This document shows positions 1 through 8,482 of a DNA stretch of 51,338 nucleotides, piece after piece. The notes under the pieces were generated by a model. It made no database searches and was not told where the DNA came from. It saw only the letters and a list, made by a program, of their open reading frames with translations. How positions within the stretch are numbered: the first letter of the stretch is position 1; every line of letters begins with the position of its first letter. Position numbers and translations under genes: made by a program. This stretch comes from Candidatus Puniceispirillum sp. (GTDB lineage Bacteria > Pseudomonadota > Alphaproteobacteria > Puniceispirillales > Puniceispirillaceae): positions 1 to 51,338 of the forward strand of contig JAOEVD010000016.1 of the NCBI GenBank assembly GCA_028383305.1, in the 5' to 3' direction.

Positions 1-1193
1 GGTTTTTCGTCACCCGCGCCTACCAAACATTTGCCGAGGATAACCTAGAAAAGCTGAATACCAACAAAATCAGTAAAGAAATATTTACCGATGATGGCAG
101 TGTCCCGCCCGTTGGCACAAAAATTATTCAGCCTCAGCTCGCAACCACTTTGCGGCGATTAGGTGATGACGGCGCAGATGGATTTTACAGAGGCGCAATT
201 GCGAAGATATTGAGCGAGGATGCTCAATCTAGCGGACTGATGCTCACTGGCTCAGATTTTGCGAATTTCCGGTCCGAAACGCAGACCTCAATCAGCACAA
301 ACTATCGTGGGTTTGAGATTTACCAAACACCCCTGAATTCCACAGGCTTTGTATTGCTAGAAGAATTAAAAATCCTCGAACAATTTGACATCACAAAATT
401 TGATTATGGCTCAGCAGACCTCATTCATCTGATGGTGGAGATAAAAAAGCGCGCGTTTCTAGATCGTGAGCGCTATGGAACCGATCCACGGTTTACCGAC
501 TCAAACGTTGAAGAGCTTTTTTGCAAAGACCATGCGTTAAGCAAGGCAGCGACGATTGACATGTCAACGTCATCGAATATTCCACTGATGCCAAGCCAAC
601 AAAAATTGGAGAATACCACCTATTTCTGCATTATTGACAAAGACGGGAATGCTGTTTCTGCAATACAAAGCATAAATAGTGCTTTTGGTTCAGGTGTTAC
701 CGGTTCAAAAACCGGCATCTTATTCAATAATAGGATGGCATATTGGCACCTTGATGATGAACACCCCAATTTGCTTCGCCCCGGCAAACGTGTCAGGCAC
801 ACGATGAACGCCCCTATCATCACGCAAAACGGCAAGTTGTGGGGGGTGTTTGGCACACCCGGAGCAGACAATCAGGTTCAAATCAATTTTCAAGTTGCGG
901 TCGCCTTGATGGATTATGGCTTTGACCCGCAACAGGCCGTGGAAGTAGCACGATGGACGAGTTCCCAGCCAAATCAAGCAGCCAATTGGCCGCATGAAGG
1001 AAACTCATGCCTGACCCTGGAGCGTGGCGTTGACGGCGACGCCTTGAGAGATCTTGAGCAGCGAGGCCATGATATAAAAACTGTCGCTCCACTTGCTGGC
1101 CCCTGTAGCGTGGCCTGCATTCGAGTATTAGAAAATGGCACAATGATGGCCGGCAGTGATCCGCGTCGTGATGGGTGGGCGGCAGCATATTGA
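1..1193 (+). CDS. Gamma-glutamyltransferase family protein, C-terminal part (5' end outside window)
   Basis: The frame is open from base 3 to the TGA at 1191-1193, so the gene enters from the left edge and lacks its N-terminus. Family enzymes transfer or hydrolyse gamma-glutamyl groups, or act as cephalosporin-type acylases, usually in the periplasm after self-cleavage into two subunits. The visible part covers the end of the large subunit (LATTLRRLGDDGADGFYRG), the self-cleavage site with the presumed nucleophilic Thr at 615-617 (NTTYFCIIDKDGNAVSA), and the small-subunit GTPGADNQ segment. Family membership is clear; the substrate is not. It runs opposite to the ABC/hydrolase operon on its right, so joint regulation is not implied. 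Confidence 0.9.
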   Translation, partial: FFVTRAYQTFAEDNLEKLNTNKISKEIFTDDGSVPPVGTKIIQPQLATTLRRLGDDGADGFYRGAIAKILSEDAQSSGLMLTGSDFANFRSETQTSISTNYRGFEIYQTPLNSTGFVLLEELKILEQFDITKFDYGSADLIHLMVEIKKRAFLDRERYGTDPRFTDSNVEELFCKDHALSKAATIDMSTSSNIPLMPSQQKLENTTYFCIIDKDGNAVSAIQSINSAFGSGVTGSKTGILFNNRMAYWHLDDEHPNLLRPGKRVRHTMNAPIITQNGKLWGVFGTPGADNQVQINFQVAVALMDYGFDPQQAVEVARWTSSQPNQAANWPHEGNSCLTLERGVDGDALRDLEQRGHDIKTVAPLAGPCSVACIRVLENGTMMAGSDPRRDGWAAAY

Positions 1194-1237
1194 CCTGTAG
1201 CCAAACGTGACAATGAAAGCGGCAATAATTTGGAACA

Positions 1238-1267
1238 CAAAAAAGCCGTCTCGATTGTGAGGCGGCT
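1238..1267 (-). terminator. Rho-independent terminator of the leftward ABC/hydrolase operon
   Basis: Nine-base arms at 1244-1252 and 1259-1267 pair with one G-U wobble around a six-base loop. Read on the minus strand the hairpin is followed by a run of six U, the classic intrinsic form. It lies about 190 bp past the stop of the alpha/beta hydrolase. It could also slow transcription coming from the other side, but the U run fits only the minus strand. Confidence 0.75.
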
Positions 1268-1458
1268 AGTTATCTGACATTAAATAAAATCATTTGGTTG
1301 AACGGCTGGATTTTCTCAAAAGCCTACGGTAACCATTTGACTGCAATGTGGCCTTACGGGTATTCAACCCCAGTAACTCGCGTCAAGCTCACAAAAAGAA
1401 AATGTCGAAACTACTTTTTTGTTAATTATGCCCAAGGTCCATGTCCTTAAACTGCAGG

Positions 1459-2265
1459 TTATCCATTAGGCAAGCCCAGCAGAAAATCAAGCACTACCAT
1501 ATTGAATTCATTTGAATTTTCTATATTGGAGAGATGTCCAGCATCTTTGATAACTTCAAGTTTTGCCCCAGGAATTTGATCAGCAATATCCTTTGCTAAG
1601 GCAGGCGAAGTCAGTCGATCAAATTCACCCACCACAACAAGGGTAGGAGCTTCAATTTGACTCAAACTATCTGCATGATCACCACGAACCGATGCCTCAA
1701 TTGATTTAATGTAACTATGCTTATGCAGGCGACTCATTGAATCTACGAGTGCATCAAAAGTGTTGGTATTCTCAGGTCTGCCAATAAGTGTTTTGGCCAC
1801 AATAGGAGCAATATCCTTTGGTTCTTTTCCTGCCAGGAGCGGTTCTTTTCTGAGCCGTATAAATTCCTCCTGCTGTTCTTTCGTAAAATGTTTGAACCCT
1901 TTATGGGTATCACAGAGGATCAGAGATGCAATCCGATGGCTATATTTCTCGCAAAATGAAAAAGCAATTCGTCCCCCCATTGAAAGCCCCAACAGATGGG
2001 CCTTTTCCACACCGTAATGGTCGAGAACACGATTTAAATCATCTGCGAAATCAGAAAACTCGAGATCACCGGGATAATCGTCACTTTCGCCATATCCCCG
2101 CGCATCCCACGCGACAGTTTTAAAATGCCTTCCAAACACCTCTATATTCGTTGCCCAGTTTCGCTTGTTGCCACCAATACCGTGCATCAAGATCAACAAC
2201 TCACCGTCACCACATTCATTCACAGAAATATAGGGATCAGGCCCAATCCGGTAAGAAGTAATCAT
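1459..2265 (-). CDS. Alpha/beta-fold hydrolase (3-oxoadipate enol-lactonase-like)
   Basis: A 268-residue cytoplasmic hydrolase of the usual single-domain length. Visible features are the oxyanion-hole region HGIGGN (28-33), DARGYGESD, the nucleophile elbow GLSMGG with Ser95, an acid in VVGEFDRLT and the catalytic His in DAGHLSN. It resembles PcaD-type enol-lactonases and carboxylesterases, but the substrate cannot be read from sequence. It is the last gene of a five-gene leftward operon and starts 4 bp after the stop of an ABC permease. The likely inference is that it hydrolyses the imported compound or a product of it. Confidence 0.88.
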   Translation of the reverse strand: MITSYRIGPDPYISVNECGDGELLILMHGIGGNKRNWATNIEVFGRHFKTVAWDARGYGESDDYPGDLEFSDFADDLNRVLDHYGVEKAHLLGLSMGGRIAFSFCEKYSHRIASLILCDTHKGFKHFTKEQQEEFIRLRKEPLLAGKEPKDIAPIVAKTLIGRPENTNTFDALVDSMSRLHKHSYIKSIEASVRGDHADSLSQIEAPTLVVVGEFDRLTSPALAKDIADQIPGAKLEVIKDAGHLSNIENSNEFNMVVLDFLLGLPNG

Positions 2266-2269
2266 AAAA

Positions 2270-3037
2270 TTAAGTCTCCATTATGTTTATTGAATAGCGT
2301 CTCGCAATAGGCCGTAATATCAATCCATCAATGATGGAGAAAAGTATCACAATTAGAATGCAGACTGCCAAGACCCGCTGGGCATTTGATTGATTCTGCG
2401 CCTGCTGCAACAACCAACCCAAGCCGGAACTTGCCCCGAACAGTTCAGCAACAATCGCGATCTTCCAAGCAATACCGTAAGACATTCTCACACCAGCAAT
2501 AATGAAGGGCACAGCTAGAGGAATGTGTAATTTGAAAAAGTTTCTGAACGTGTTTCTTGATAAACTTTTGCCCATTTCTAGCAGTTCCTGATCCATTTGA
2601 CGGAACCCCTGAAGGCAATTGATCAAGCAAAATGGTGTAATAATCATGATTTCAATAAAAACAACTGTTCCATCTGAAATCGAAAACCAAATCACCCCTA
2701 GAATAGCCCAGCCCACAGATGGGAAACTGTTTAGAACCACAAGGATGTTGTTTTCGATAACAGTATCAAAGAAAATATTTCTTCGCGATAGGACAGCCAA
2801 CAGGATTGAAATCAATGCTGCAAGAAACACTGCCGCCACAACCCGTGACATGCTGATAAAGACATGACCAACCGTAGTTGAATCTGTCAACAGTGTTATG
2901 AGTGACATTAAGACTTCAATTGGGGTAGGTAGAACAAAATCCGGCAAGTCCTTGGCAATGAGCCACCAGAACCCACAGACCGTCAAAATCAGCAATTCAG
3001 ATGAATAGGCAGTTCTGTATATCTGATTATTCCACAT
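2270..3037 (-). CDS. NitT/TauT-type ABC transporter permease (second of two)
   Basis: Membrane permease of the SsuC/TauC (BPD_transp_1) type with about six hydrophobic segments. The ATPase-coupling EAA loop region reads LEMGKSLSRNTFRNFFKLHIP. The ATG at 3037 (MWNNQIYR) is chosen because the longer frame to 3100 would run over 70 bases into the upstream permease; this start overlaps it by 11 bp. It is paralogous to its neighbour, so the channel is probably a heterodimer. The family imports small organic ions such as sulfonates, nitrate, pyrimidines or aromatic acids; the substrate here is unknown. Confidence 0.88.
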   Translation of the reverse strand: MWNNQIYRTAYSSELLILTVCGFWWLIAKDLPDFVLPTPIEVLMSLITLLTDSTTVGHVFISMSRVVAAVFLAALISILLAVLSRRNIFFDTVIENNILVVLNSFPSVGWAILGVIWFSISDGTVVFIEIMIITPFCLINCLQGFRQMDQELLEMGKSLSRNTFRNFFKLHIPLAVPFIIAGVRMSYGIAWKIAIVAELFGASSGLGWLLQQAQNQSNAQRVLAVCILIVILFSIIDGLILRPIARRYSINIMET

Positions 3038-3788
3038 GATATCTTTTATCCAAACTTTTCTGGATTTGTTGAAAAACCAGCAATTCTGAAGCAATGACAA
3101 AGATAATCATATAGGTGATCAGAGCGAAGATGATTTCAGTTTCAAATTCCTGGCGGGCTTTATTGAGTATGTACCCCATGCCCCCAGAACCTCCGAACAG
3201 TTCTGCTGTCAGCACAACTTTCCAACTAACCCCAAAACTTATTCTCAATGTTGCAAAGGCATAGGGGTAAAGCATCGGTATTACGATTTTACAAAAATTC
3301 TTCCACTTGCTCCGTGTTAAGCTGGCGCCTAGTTCAATTATTTCAGCATCCATCTCAGACAACCCGGTGCGCAGGTTGATAATCGCAAACGGAATAAGAA
3401 CCATTGTCACAGCGAAAATTACTGTAAATGAATTTATACCAAACCAAAGTATGGCAACAAAAAGCCAGCCAACACCTGAAAAGGAATTGAGAAACGGTGT
3501 CAGCCTACGATCCACAAAATGGGCACTTACTGGATGCAGATTAGGTAATATCGCAATAAAGCTACCTACAATAAACGCGACAACCATCGCGCTGGAGATA
3601 TGGAATAGCGAGAGCATTATCTGACGCGACATAGACGCATCAGAAATAATAGCCAATATCGTCTTGGCAACAGTGCCGGGCCCGGGCAACTGATAAGCGG
3701 GGACCTGGAGCGAATATGCATGCCAGGCTCCGATAAAGCTGACCCAGAATGCCAGTGAGATGATAATTTTTTTTGTTTTTAGTTTCAA
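3027..3788 (-). CDS. NitT/TauT-type ABC transporter permease (first of two)
   Basis: A 253-residue inner-membrane permease of the SsuC/TauC family. An N-terminal membrane anchor is followed by the typical QLPGPGTVAKTI stretch and an EAA-like loop (LGASLTRSKWKNFCKIVIP). The apparent start is TTG at 3788 with a GAGATGAG ribosome site just upstream; no in-frame ATG lies nearby. It sits between the binding-protein gene and the second permease, in the order expected for a complete importer. Confidence 0.88.
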   Translation of the reverse strand: MKLKTKKIIISLAFWVSFIGAWHAYSLQVPAYQLPGPGTVAKTILAIISDASMSRQIMLSLFHISSAMVVAFIVGSFIAILPNLHPVSAHFVDRRLTPFLNSFSGVGWLFVAILWFGINSFTVIFAVTMVLIPFAIINLRTGLSEMDAEIIELGASLTRSKWKNFCKIVIPMLYPYAFATLRISFGVSWKVVLTAELFGGSGGMGYILNKARQEFETEIIFALITYMIIFVIASELLVFQQIQKSLDKRYHVE

Positions 3789-3831
3789 TCGCTCATCTCA
3801 CAGCATTAATGCGTAACAAATGTTGGGTTGG

Positions 3832-4803
3832 CTATTCCCTCAAAGTTTTAGACCAGACAGCACCACTAATATCAGGTGACTCTTTCAGCATCCCAAGTGT
3901 TTTGGCCTGATCCCAGAGTGTCTGAATAGCCTCCATATCTTCTTGGCTCATCAGTACTGGAAAATCGCTGTATTCAGCAAACCAACGTTTAAAGAACTCA
4001 ACATCTGTTCCAGTCGCCTCTGCAACAGAACCGAACACCTCATCAGGATTGGCTTTAGCATATTCAACAGAGGCGCGCAGCAATCTGAGAAACTCTCGAT
4101 GAACTTCCGGCTTGGCATCAAGCTTTTTACCGTAACCCGCAAGGACAGCAGAAACCATGCGTACCCCAAATTTATTATAATTATCAGGCGCGGTAGAAAC
4201 AATTGAACGGAAGGCATTGGTGTTTTGTGCCTTAAAGGCCTGTGCATGGATAAGTGTGGCTGCATCAATTGTTCCTGACTCAAGCGCTGCAGGCATGCCT
4301 GGAGGAGGCATTTCAACAAACTCTATATCACCATCTTTGAGGGAAACGTTGAACCCATGTGAATTTGCAAGAGCGATCCTAATCAGGGTGATACCAGAGG
4401 ACCCAAGCGAATATACAGCAAGCTTTTTGCCCTTCAGATCTCCCGCTGTTTGCAGCGGGCTGTCTTTCCTGACCCAGATATCCGCACCTTCACCAGCTTT
4501 GTGATACCGAAGTGCTGTTCCAATAATGCGAAGATCCAGACCCTTGGAGCGCGCTCTCGGAATTGCCATGCCTGCAGTCTGAACAACGTCATAAGTCTGC
4601 GCAATTGTTGCCTGAATAAGCGCTGGTATTTGCAGCGCATCAGCCTGAACCTCAATGGAGTCAGACTTCACTTTACCGTTTTTCAGGGCCCACATCACTG
4701 CTTCATGACTTGGGTCAGACAAATATCCAAACTTGACCACTTCCTTTGCCAGCGCACCACCGGCAAAAAACACGCTAAATATAAATACAAAAATAAATCT
4801 CAT
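3832..4803 (-). CDS. NMT1/SsuA-like ABC transporter substrate-binding protein
   Basis: A 323-residue periplasmic binding protein. A signal peptide of about 19 residues (hydrophobic core, then GGALAKE) precedes a type II binding fold that opens with VKFGYLSDPSHEAVMWA. The segment DLKGKKLAVYSLGSSGITL is the usual SsuA/ThiY domain-crossing region. An AGAGG-type ribosome site precedes the ATG at 4803. The gene lies between the ATPase and the permeases of the same importer. Ligands in this family range from sulfonates to pyrimidines, and nothing visible decides among them. Confidence 0.88.
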   Translation of the reverse strand: MRFIFVFIFSVFFAGGALAKEVVKFGYLSDPSHEAVMWALKNGKVKSDSIEVQADALQIPALIQATIAQTYDVVQTAGMAIPRARSKGLDLRIIGTALRYHKAGEGADIWVRKDSPLQTAGDLKGKKLAVYSLGSSGITLIRIALANSHGFNVSLKDGDIEFVEMPPPGMPAALESGTIDAATLIHAQAFKAQNTNAFRSIVSTAPDNYNKFGVRMVSAVLAGYGKKLDAKPEVHREFLRLLRASVEYAKANPDEVFGSVAEATGTDVEFFKRWFAEYSDFPVLMSQEDMEAIQTLWDQAKTLGMLKESPDISGAVWSKTLRE

Positions 4804-4816
4804 GATGACCTCTCCC

Positions 4817-5587
4817 TTATGTTTCAGCTATTTTCCTGAATTCTTGAATTAGATTAACTTTTATCTTACGCAATTTTTCATTTATATCAATTTCACGAGG
4901 TCGACGCACTTTTGGCTCAATAAGATTCTGAACAGAGGCCGGCTTTGTTCCTAAGACAAGGATGCGGTCACCCAATTCTAGTGCTTCATCGATATCATGC
5001 GTCACAAAGATGATGGTGTTGCCAGCCTCTTTCCAAAGCTCAATCAGTTGAAGCCGCAAGACCCTGCGTGTATTGGGGTCAAGCGCCGAAAAAGGTTCAT
5101 CCATAAGAATTATTTCAGGTTTCAAAGCAAGGGCCCTTGCAATAGCGACGCGCTGCCTTTCCCCGCCTGACAACATGATAGGCATTTTTTGCATGTCATT
5201 TGCCAGCCCAACCTTCACAAGTTGTTCTGAGGCAAGATCTAGCCTTTCCTTCGTGCTGTATCCTGGATAACGCATTTCCAGTCCAAAGGCCGCATTTTCA
5301 AGAGCATTTTTCCAAGGCAGAAGTCTTGGATTCTGGAAAACATATGCTATTTTTCCCCATGCCGCATTGGGCGGGCCGCCAGCCACCCGTATTGTACCGG
5401 AAGCACCTTCAAGCAAGTCACCAATCAGCCGTAGAATGGTTGATTTTCCACAACCTGAGGGCCCAAGAAGACAGATGAATTCACCTTTTTCAACAGAAAA
5501 ACTGAGGTTTTCAAGTATCTGTACCTCGCCGAGTTGGAGGCAAACATTTTGGAAAACAATCATTGAAGAAGACTTTGCCTGCAACAT
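4817..5587 (-). CDS. NitT/TauT-type ABC transporter ATP-binding protein
   Basis: A 256-residue ATPase of the SsuB/TauB type. It shows Walker A GPSGCGKST, a Q-loop in VFQNPRLLPW, the signature LSGGERQRV, Walker B IILMDEPFSALD and the switch His in VTHDIDEAL. It is the first gene of the leftward transporter operon and probably lies nearest the promoter. Translation may start at the ATG at 5587 or at the in-frame ATG at 5563 (MIVFQNV), which fits the family's start slightly better. Neither has a strong ribosome site. Confidence 0.9.
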   Translation of the reverse strand: MLQAKSSSMIVFQNVCLQLGEVQILENLSFSVEKGEFICLLGPSGCGKSTILRLIGDLLEGASGTIRVAGGPPNAAWGKIAYVFQNPRLLPWKNALENAAFGLEMRYPGYSTKERLDLASEQLVKVGLANDMQKMPIMLSGGERQRVAIARALALKPEIILMDEPFSALDPNTRRVLRLQLIELWKEAGNTIIFVTHDIDEALELGDRILVLGTKPASVQNLIEPKVRRPREIDINEKLRKIKVNLIQEFRKIAET

Positions 5588-5806
5588 AAATCACTAAGCC
5601 AAAGCTTAAGTGGTTTCTTGAAAGATTAAAATAGAATTTTCCACCCACCTGCATTTGCAACGGAGCGCAAGCTTATTTTTGCATGATCATTTGAGTTAGG
5701 GATAATAATAAATTGCGGGGAAAAATGTATTCTCCCTTCAATCATGAACGACCACAACCATTTTCACACCAAAGGGCGCATTGTTAAGTTTCAGGGTGAA
5801 TTAAAC
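5588..5806. other. AT-rich intergenic region left of the aconitase-X terminator
   Basis: No coding sequence is supported here. It must contain the promoter of the leftward ABC operon, but I could not pick a convincing -35/-10 pair. Together with the terminator and tRNA remnant on its right it forms the boundary between two leftward operons. Confidence 0.5.
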
Positions 5807-5839
5807 CAAAAAACACCTCCAAACCAATGGATGGAGATG
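5807..5839 (-). terminator. Rho-independent terminator after the aconitase-X genes
   Basis: On the minus strand an eight-base stem (CATCTCCA pairing with TGGAGGTG, one G-U pair) closes a ten-base loop and is followed by six U. Arms lie at 5832-5839 and 5814-5821. It lies about 60 bp past the stop of the small aconitase-X gene, with the tRNA-like remnant in between. It may originally have been the terminator of that tRNA gene. Confidence 0.75.
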
Positions 5840-5849
5840 CAAATAACAA

Positions 5850-5899
5850 TGTTTGCGGAGGCTGGATTTGAACCTGCGCTCTTCAGGTTTTTAGCCTAA
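5850..5899 (-). pseudogene. Degenerate 3' half of an initiator tRNA (tRNA-fMet) gene
   Basis: Read on the minus strand, this stretch follows the 3' half of bacterial tRNA-fMet closely: anticodon-arm side (AACCTGAAG against the usual AACCCGAAG), then GCAGGTTCAAATCC and an acceptor 3' strand GCCTCCGCAAACA where the intact gene would have GCCCCCGCAACCA. The anticodon is lost, the T-stem has a mismatch, and there is no 5' half. It begins one base past the stop of the aconitase-X small gene. Such fragments are typically left where an element integrated into a tRNA gene; that history is inferred. Confidence 0.6.
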
Positions 5900-5900
5900 T

Positions 5901-6311
5901 TTAATCGAGAATTATGACCTCGCCTGCTGCAGGGTCAACTTCAATGATCTGTCCTGATTTAATAATGCTGGTCACATCGCCATCTTCAAATCGGTCACAC
6001 ATGGCCATATTGGCCAATGCCGCCCCTTGCACCAGAATGGTGTTTGCCTCATTGAACAAAATTCCCTTTGGCGTGATGCCTCTCGCGGTCATTTCATGCA
6101 GCATCCAGGCTGAAGCAACGCCACCTTTTGCCGTGTTAAGCACCAAAATTTTTTGGTCGTAAGACTCTCCTGCAAGTTTATGCTGTGGCCGAGAGAAAAC
6201 GCCGTTGATTCTGTCCAGATCGTAACGCGTCGAAAAATTATCATCGGCAACCAGCGCTTCACCAGTCACTTTTGGACCAATACCCTTATGACATTTTAAA
6301 ACTTTCATCAT
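5901..6311 (-). CDS. Aconitase X swivel (small) subunit, DUF126
   Basis: A 136-residue protein with the swivelling-domain pattern of the AcnX superfamily: GEALVADDNFSTRYDLDR near the N-terminus, then LVLNTAKGGVASAWMLHEM and LFNEANTILVQGAALANM. In two-gene bacterial AcnX enzymes this subunit closes the active site of the large subunit; characterised members dehydrate cis-3-hydroxy-L-proline. Its start overlaps the end of the large-subunit gene (ATGATGA), indicating coupled translation. No proline racemase or ketimine reductase lies beside it, so the hydroxyproline role remains a family-based guess. Confidence 0.88.
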   Translation of the reverse strand: MMKVLKCHKGIGPKVTGEALVADDNFSTRYDLDRINGVFSRPQHKLAGESYDQKILVLNTAKGGVASAWMLHEMTARGITPKGILFNEANTILVQGAALANMAMCDRFEDGDVTSIIKSGQIIEVDPAAGEVIILD

Positions 6312-7534
6312 ACAATCTTTCCGTTAATCGCTGCTGCCACACAATCTTTCATGCTAGCAAGTGCTGGCTTGTAACCATAACCACCCAAAATATTCACAAT
6401 TTTTGCTGAATTGCTTAACAAACGAACCCAACCGTTTGCTTCTCCGATTTCTTTTGCTCCTTGCTGATAAAAACAGGTTCCTTCAAGAACAACTCCACCT
6501 GCACTTTCAATTTTATCGACAAATCCCATGCGCCTTGCGTCTCCGTAGGTTTGAGGGGACGTACAAACAATCATTGGTACTTTTAATTTTTGACCATCCA
6601 CAAGACTGGACACCTCTCCCATTTCTACAATCGAAAGCTGGGGAGCAGCAAAAACAATCACATCAGGCTTTTCACCTTTTGCACCAAAGTTACTGCGTAA
6701 TTCGGCAAGGTCGTGATCAGCAATCTTTGTAACCGGTAATTTGGCTCCCTTTACAGCTGCTAGATTTGGTGCTTCAGGGGTAATACCAACAATGTGAAAC
6801 AGCGGGGTCGATCCATAGCTGGCCATGGCTGCGCCAAAATGCTTTATTTCGTCAGAGGTCGGCACAGTCTCAATACCCTCAACGACAGGCACTTCCCAGT
6901 ACGACCCGGCCATACGGCCAATCACCGCTCCAAGAACGCCCCAATCAGTCAACTCGGCAGGTTGAGTTTTTATTTGGAAACGGCGTGTGGCTCTTCGTTT
7001 TTGATCAAGGTGCAAGCCGTATCGGGGCGTGCGTCCAGTTAAACCAGCGGCTAATGCAGATGGACCACCTTCAAAGTTAGAACGCGCTCCACAAACGCTA
7101 TTAGAATAGATTACAACTCCAGTATCCCCATAGGCAACATGGTCTCCAAGCAACGGAGGCATAATGGTTTGATAGTTTACGCAAGTGTTAGTCATCATTA
7201 TGCCGATCGCCTCGCAAGCAGCTATGAATCGTCGTTCTGTATTGGCCATTTCTTCGGTTTGACCAAGCGGGCGGTAATGATTGAGGTCGACACCGCGCGG
7301 GTCGGTGATCATCGGGATCACAACCCGGCCGCCATCATTGGCGATCGATTCCATGAAATTCACGCCAGCCTCGCCAACCGATTCAGGGTCGGCCATCATA
7401 TGTGCCTGACTAACCGTCACCATATCGGGCGCGTCAAAAAATTCACCAACCTTGATCTGGTGATCAATTGCCCATTGTTTTGCCGTACCAAATTCGCCGT
7501 TCAGCATGGCCTTTTCTTCGTCATTTAACTGCAT
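6308..7534 (-). CDS. Aconitase X catalytic (large) subunit, DUF521
   Basis: A 408-residue AcnX catalytic subunit of normal length. Conserved parts visible are VSQAHMMADPESVGEAG, MTNTCVNYQ, NSVCGARSNFEGGPSAL with its Cys, the GRTPRYGLHL segment and VCTSPQTYGD near the C-terminus. The cysteines are candidate Fe-S or metal ligands. Bacterial two-subunit forms act on cis-3-hydroxy-L-proline; archaeal relatives dehydrate mevalonate 5-phosphate, which is unlikely here. The gene is first in a two-gene leftward operon and overlaps the small subunit by 4 bp. Confidence 0.9.
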   Translation of the reverse strand: MQLNDEEKAMLNGEFGTAKQWAIDHQIKVGEFFDAPDMVTVSQAHMMADPESVGEAGVNFMESIANDGGRVVIPMITDPRGVDLNHYRPLGQTEEMANTERRFIAACEAIGIMMTNTCVNYQTIMPPLLGDHVAYGDTGVVIYSNSVCGARSNFEGGPSALAAGLTGRTPRYGLHLDQKRRATRRFQIKTQPAELTDWGVLGAVIGRMAGSYWEVPVVEGIETVPTSDEIKHFGAAMASYGSTPLFHIVGITPEAPNLAAVKGAKLPVTKIADHDLAELRSNFGAKGEKPDVIVFAAPQLSIVEMGEVSSLVDGQKLKVPMIVCTSPQTYGDARRMGFVDKIESAGGVVLEGTCFYQQGAKEIGEANGWVRLLSNSAKIVNILGGYGYKPALASMKDCVAAAINGKIV

Positions 7535-7760
7535 TTGGGAAACCTTTTTTTTGCGAAGCTGTATAAGGCAAGGCTACGCGTCTTGTGTATTGTTCGCCAA
7601 GCCTAAATAGATACAAATTGCATTTTTCTGATCGAAGATGCGCCACTGCCTACACGTGATGGCTGCATTTTACTGGCAAAGCGTCTGTTGGGCTTGCCAA
7701 AGGTGCTTATCATGCCCATTTACCCAATGGGGCAGAACGGCCAGCGATTAGGTGATTTTG

Positions 7761-8147
7761 ATGATTGAAGTGTTTTTTGACGGTAAATGCGGGCTTTGCA
7801 GTAAAGAGATTGCCTATTATCAGAATATTGCGCCATCAAGCATTTTTGCATGGATGGATATTGCGACTGATGCATCACCGCTGGCGGTGCATCAAATCTC
7901 GCAAGCCGATGCTTTGCGCCATCTTCATGTTCGCGATGCAGCAGGTGATTGGCATATTGGTGCCGCGGCCTTTTTGGTGATTTGGCAGCAGCTTCGCTAC
8001 TGGCGGTTTCTGGCAGTTCTGGTTGGGTTGCCCATCATTCGCCAGATTGCCGCGATGGTTTATAACCGTTTTGCCGATTACCGTTTCGCTAGGCTCGCCC
8101 ATTGCCAGATTGCCCAAAAGAATCTGGCAAAAGCAACGACAAGCTAG
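7761..8147 (+). CDS. DCC family (DUF393) thiol-disulfide oxidoreductase-like protein
   Basis: A short protein of about 128 residues opening with VFFDGKCGLCSKEIAYY, the family's hallmark, carrying a CxxC pair a few residues after the FDG turn. The C-terminus contains RQIAAMVYNRFADYRF, also typical. Function in the family is unproven; thioredoxin-like redox chemistry is suggested by the CxxC. The ATG at 7761 follows a GGTGA ribosome site; a GTG at 7752 in the same frame would add three residues. It is the only rightward gene between 7.7 and 10.4 kb and stands alone. Confidence 0.82.
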   Translation: MIEVFFDGKCGLCSKEIAYYQNIAPSSIFAWMDIATDASPLAVHQISQADALRHLHVRDAAGDWHIGAAAFLVIWQQLRYWRFLAVLVGLPIIRQIAAMVYNRFADYRFARLAHCQIAQKNLAKATTS

Positions 8148-8158
8148 GCATCGACAAG

Positions 8159-8461
8159 CTAAACGCCCTCAAGAACCAGCAATGTTGCCTTGGAATTTGC
8201 CAGCCGGATTGATTTTACCGGCGCATATTCGGGGCTGTCTAAAAAGGCATGTGCTGCCGCCATCGATGGAAATTTTACCAATACGATGCGGGCAGGTTCC
8301 CATAATTCAGTCTGCATAAGATCAATTTTGCCGCCGCGGGTCAGATAGACACCACCATAATGTTCGGCAATCGGTTTGGCCGCAGCTTTATATTTTTCAT
8401 AGGCAACAGGGTCAGTGATTTTTGTGTCGACTAGAATATAGGCAGGTTTGTCTGCGGTCAT
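8159..8461 (-). CDS. DUF1330 domain protein
   Basis: A dimeric alpha/beta-barrel protein of about 100 residues matching DUF1330: PAYILVDTKITDPVAYEKY at the start, YGGVYLTRGGKIDL in the middle and VKFPSMAAAHAFLDSPEY, then a C-terminal strand ending VLEGV. The ATG at 8461 is preferred because an AAGGATGG ribosome site precedes it. No catalytic role is established for the family. It ends 12 bp from the convergent DCC gene and follows a haloacid dehalogenase gene on the same strand with 21 bp between them, so the two may be co-transcribed. Confidence 0.85.
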   Translation of the reverse strand: MTADKPAYILVDTKITDPVAYEKYKAAAKPIAEHYGGVYLTRGGKIDLMQTELWEPARIVLVKFPSMAAAHAFLDSPEYAPVKSIRLANSKATLLVLEGV

Positions 8462-8482
8462 GTGAACCATCCTTGGCATGCG

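Noticed and set aside
7621-7755. Short plus-strand frame ending GAYHAHLPNGAERPAIR before the DCC gene
   Set aside because: An in-frame stop at 7657 leaves about 31 codons with no start. It may be a remnant, but I could not name a family.
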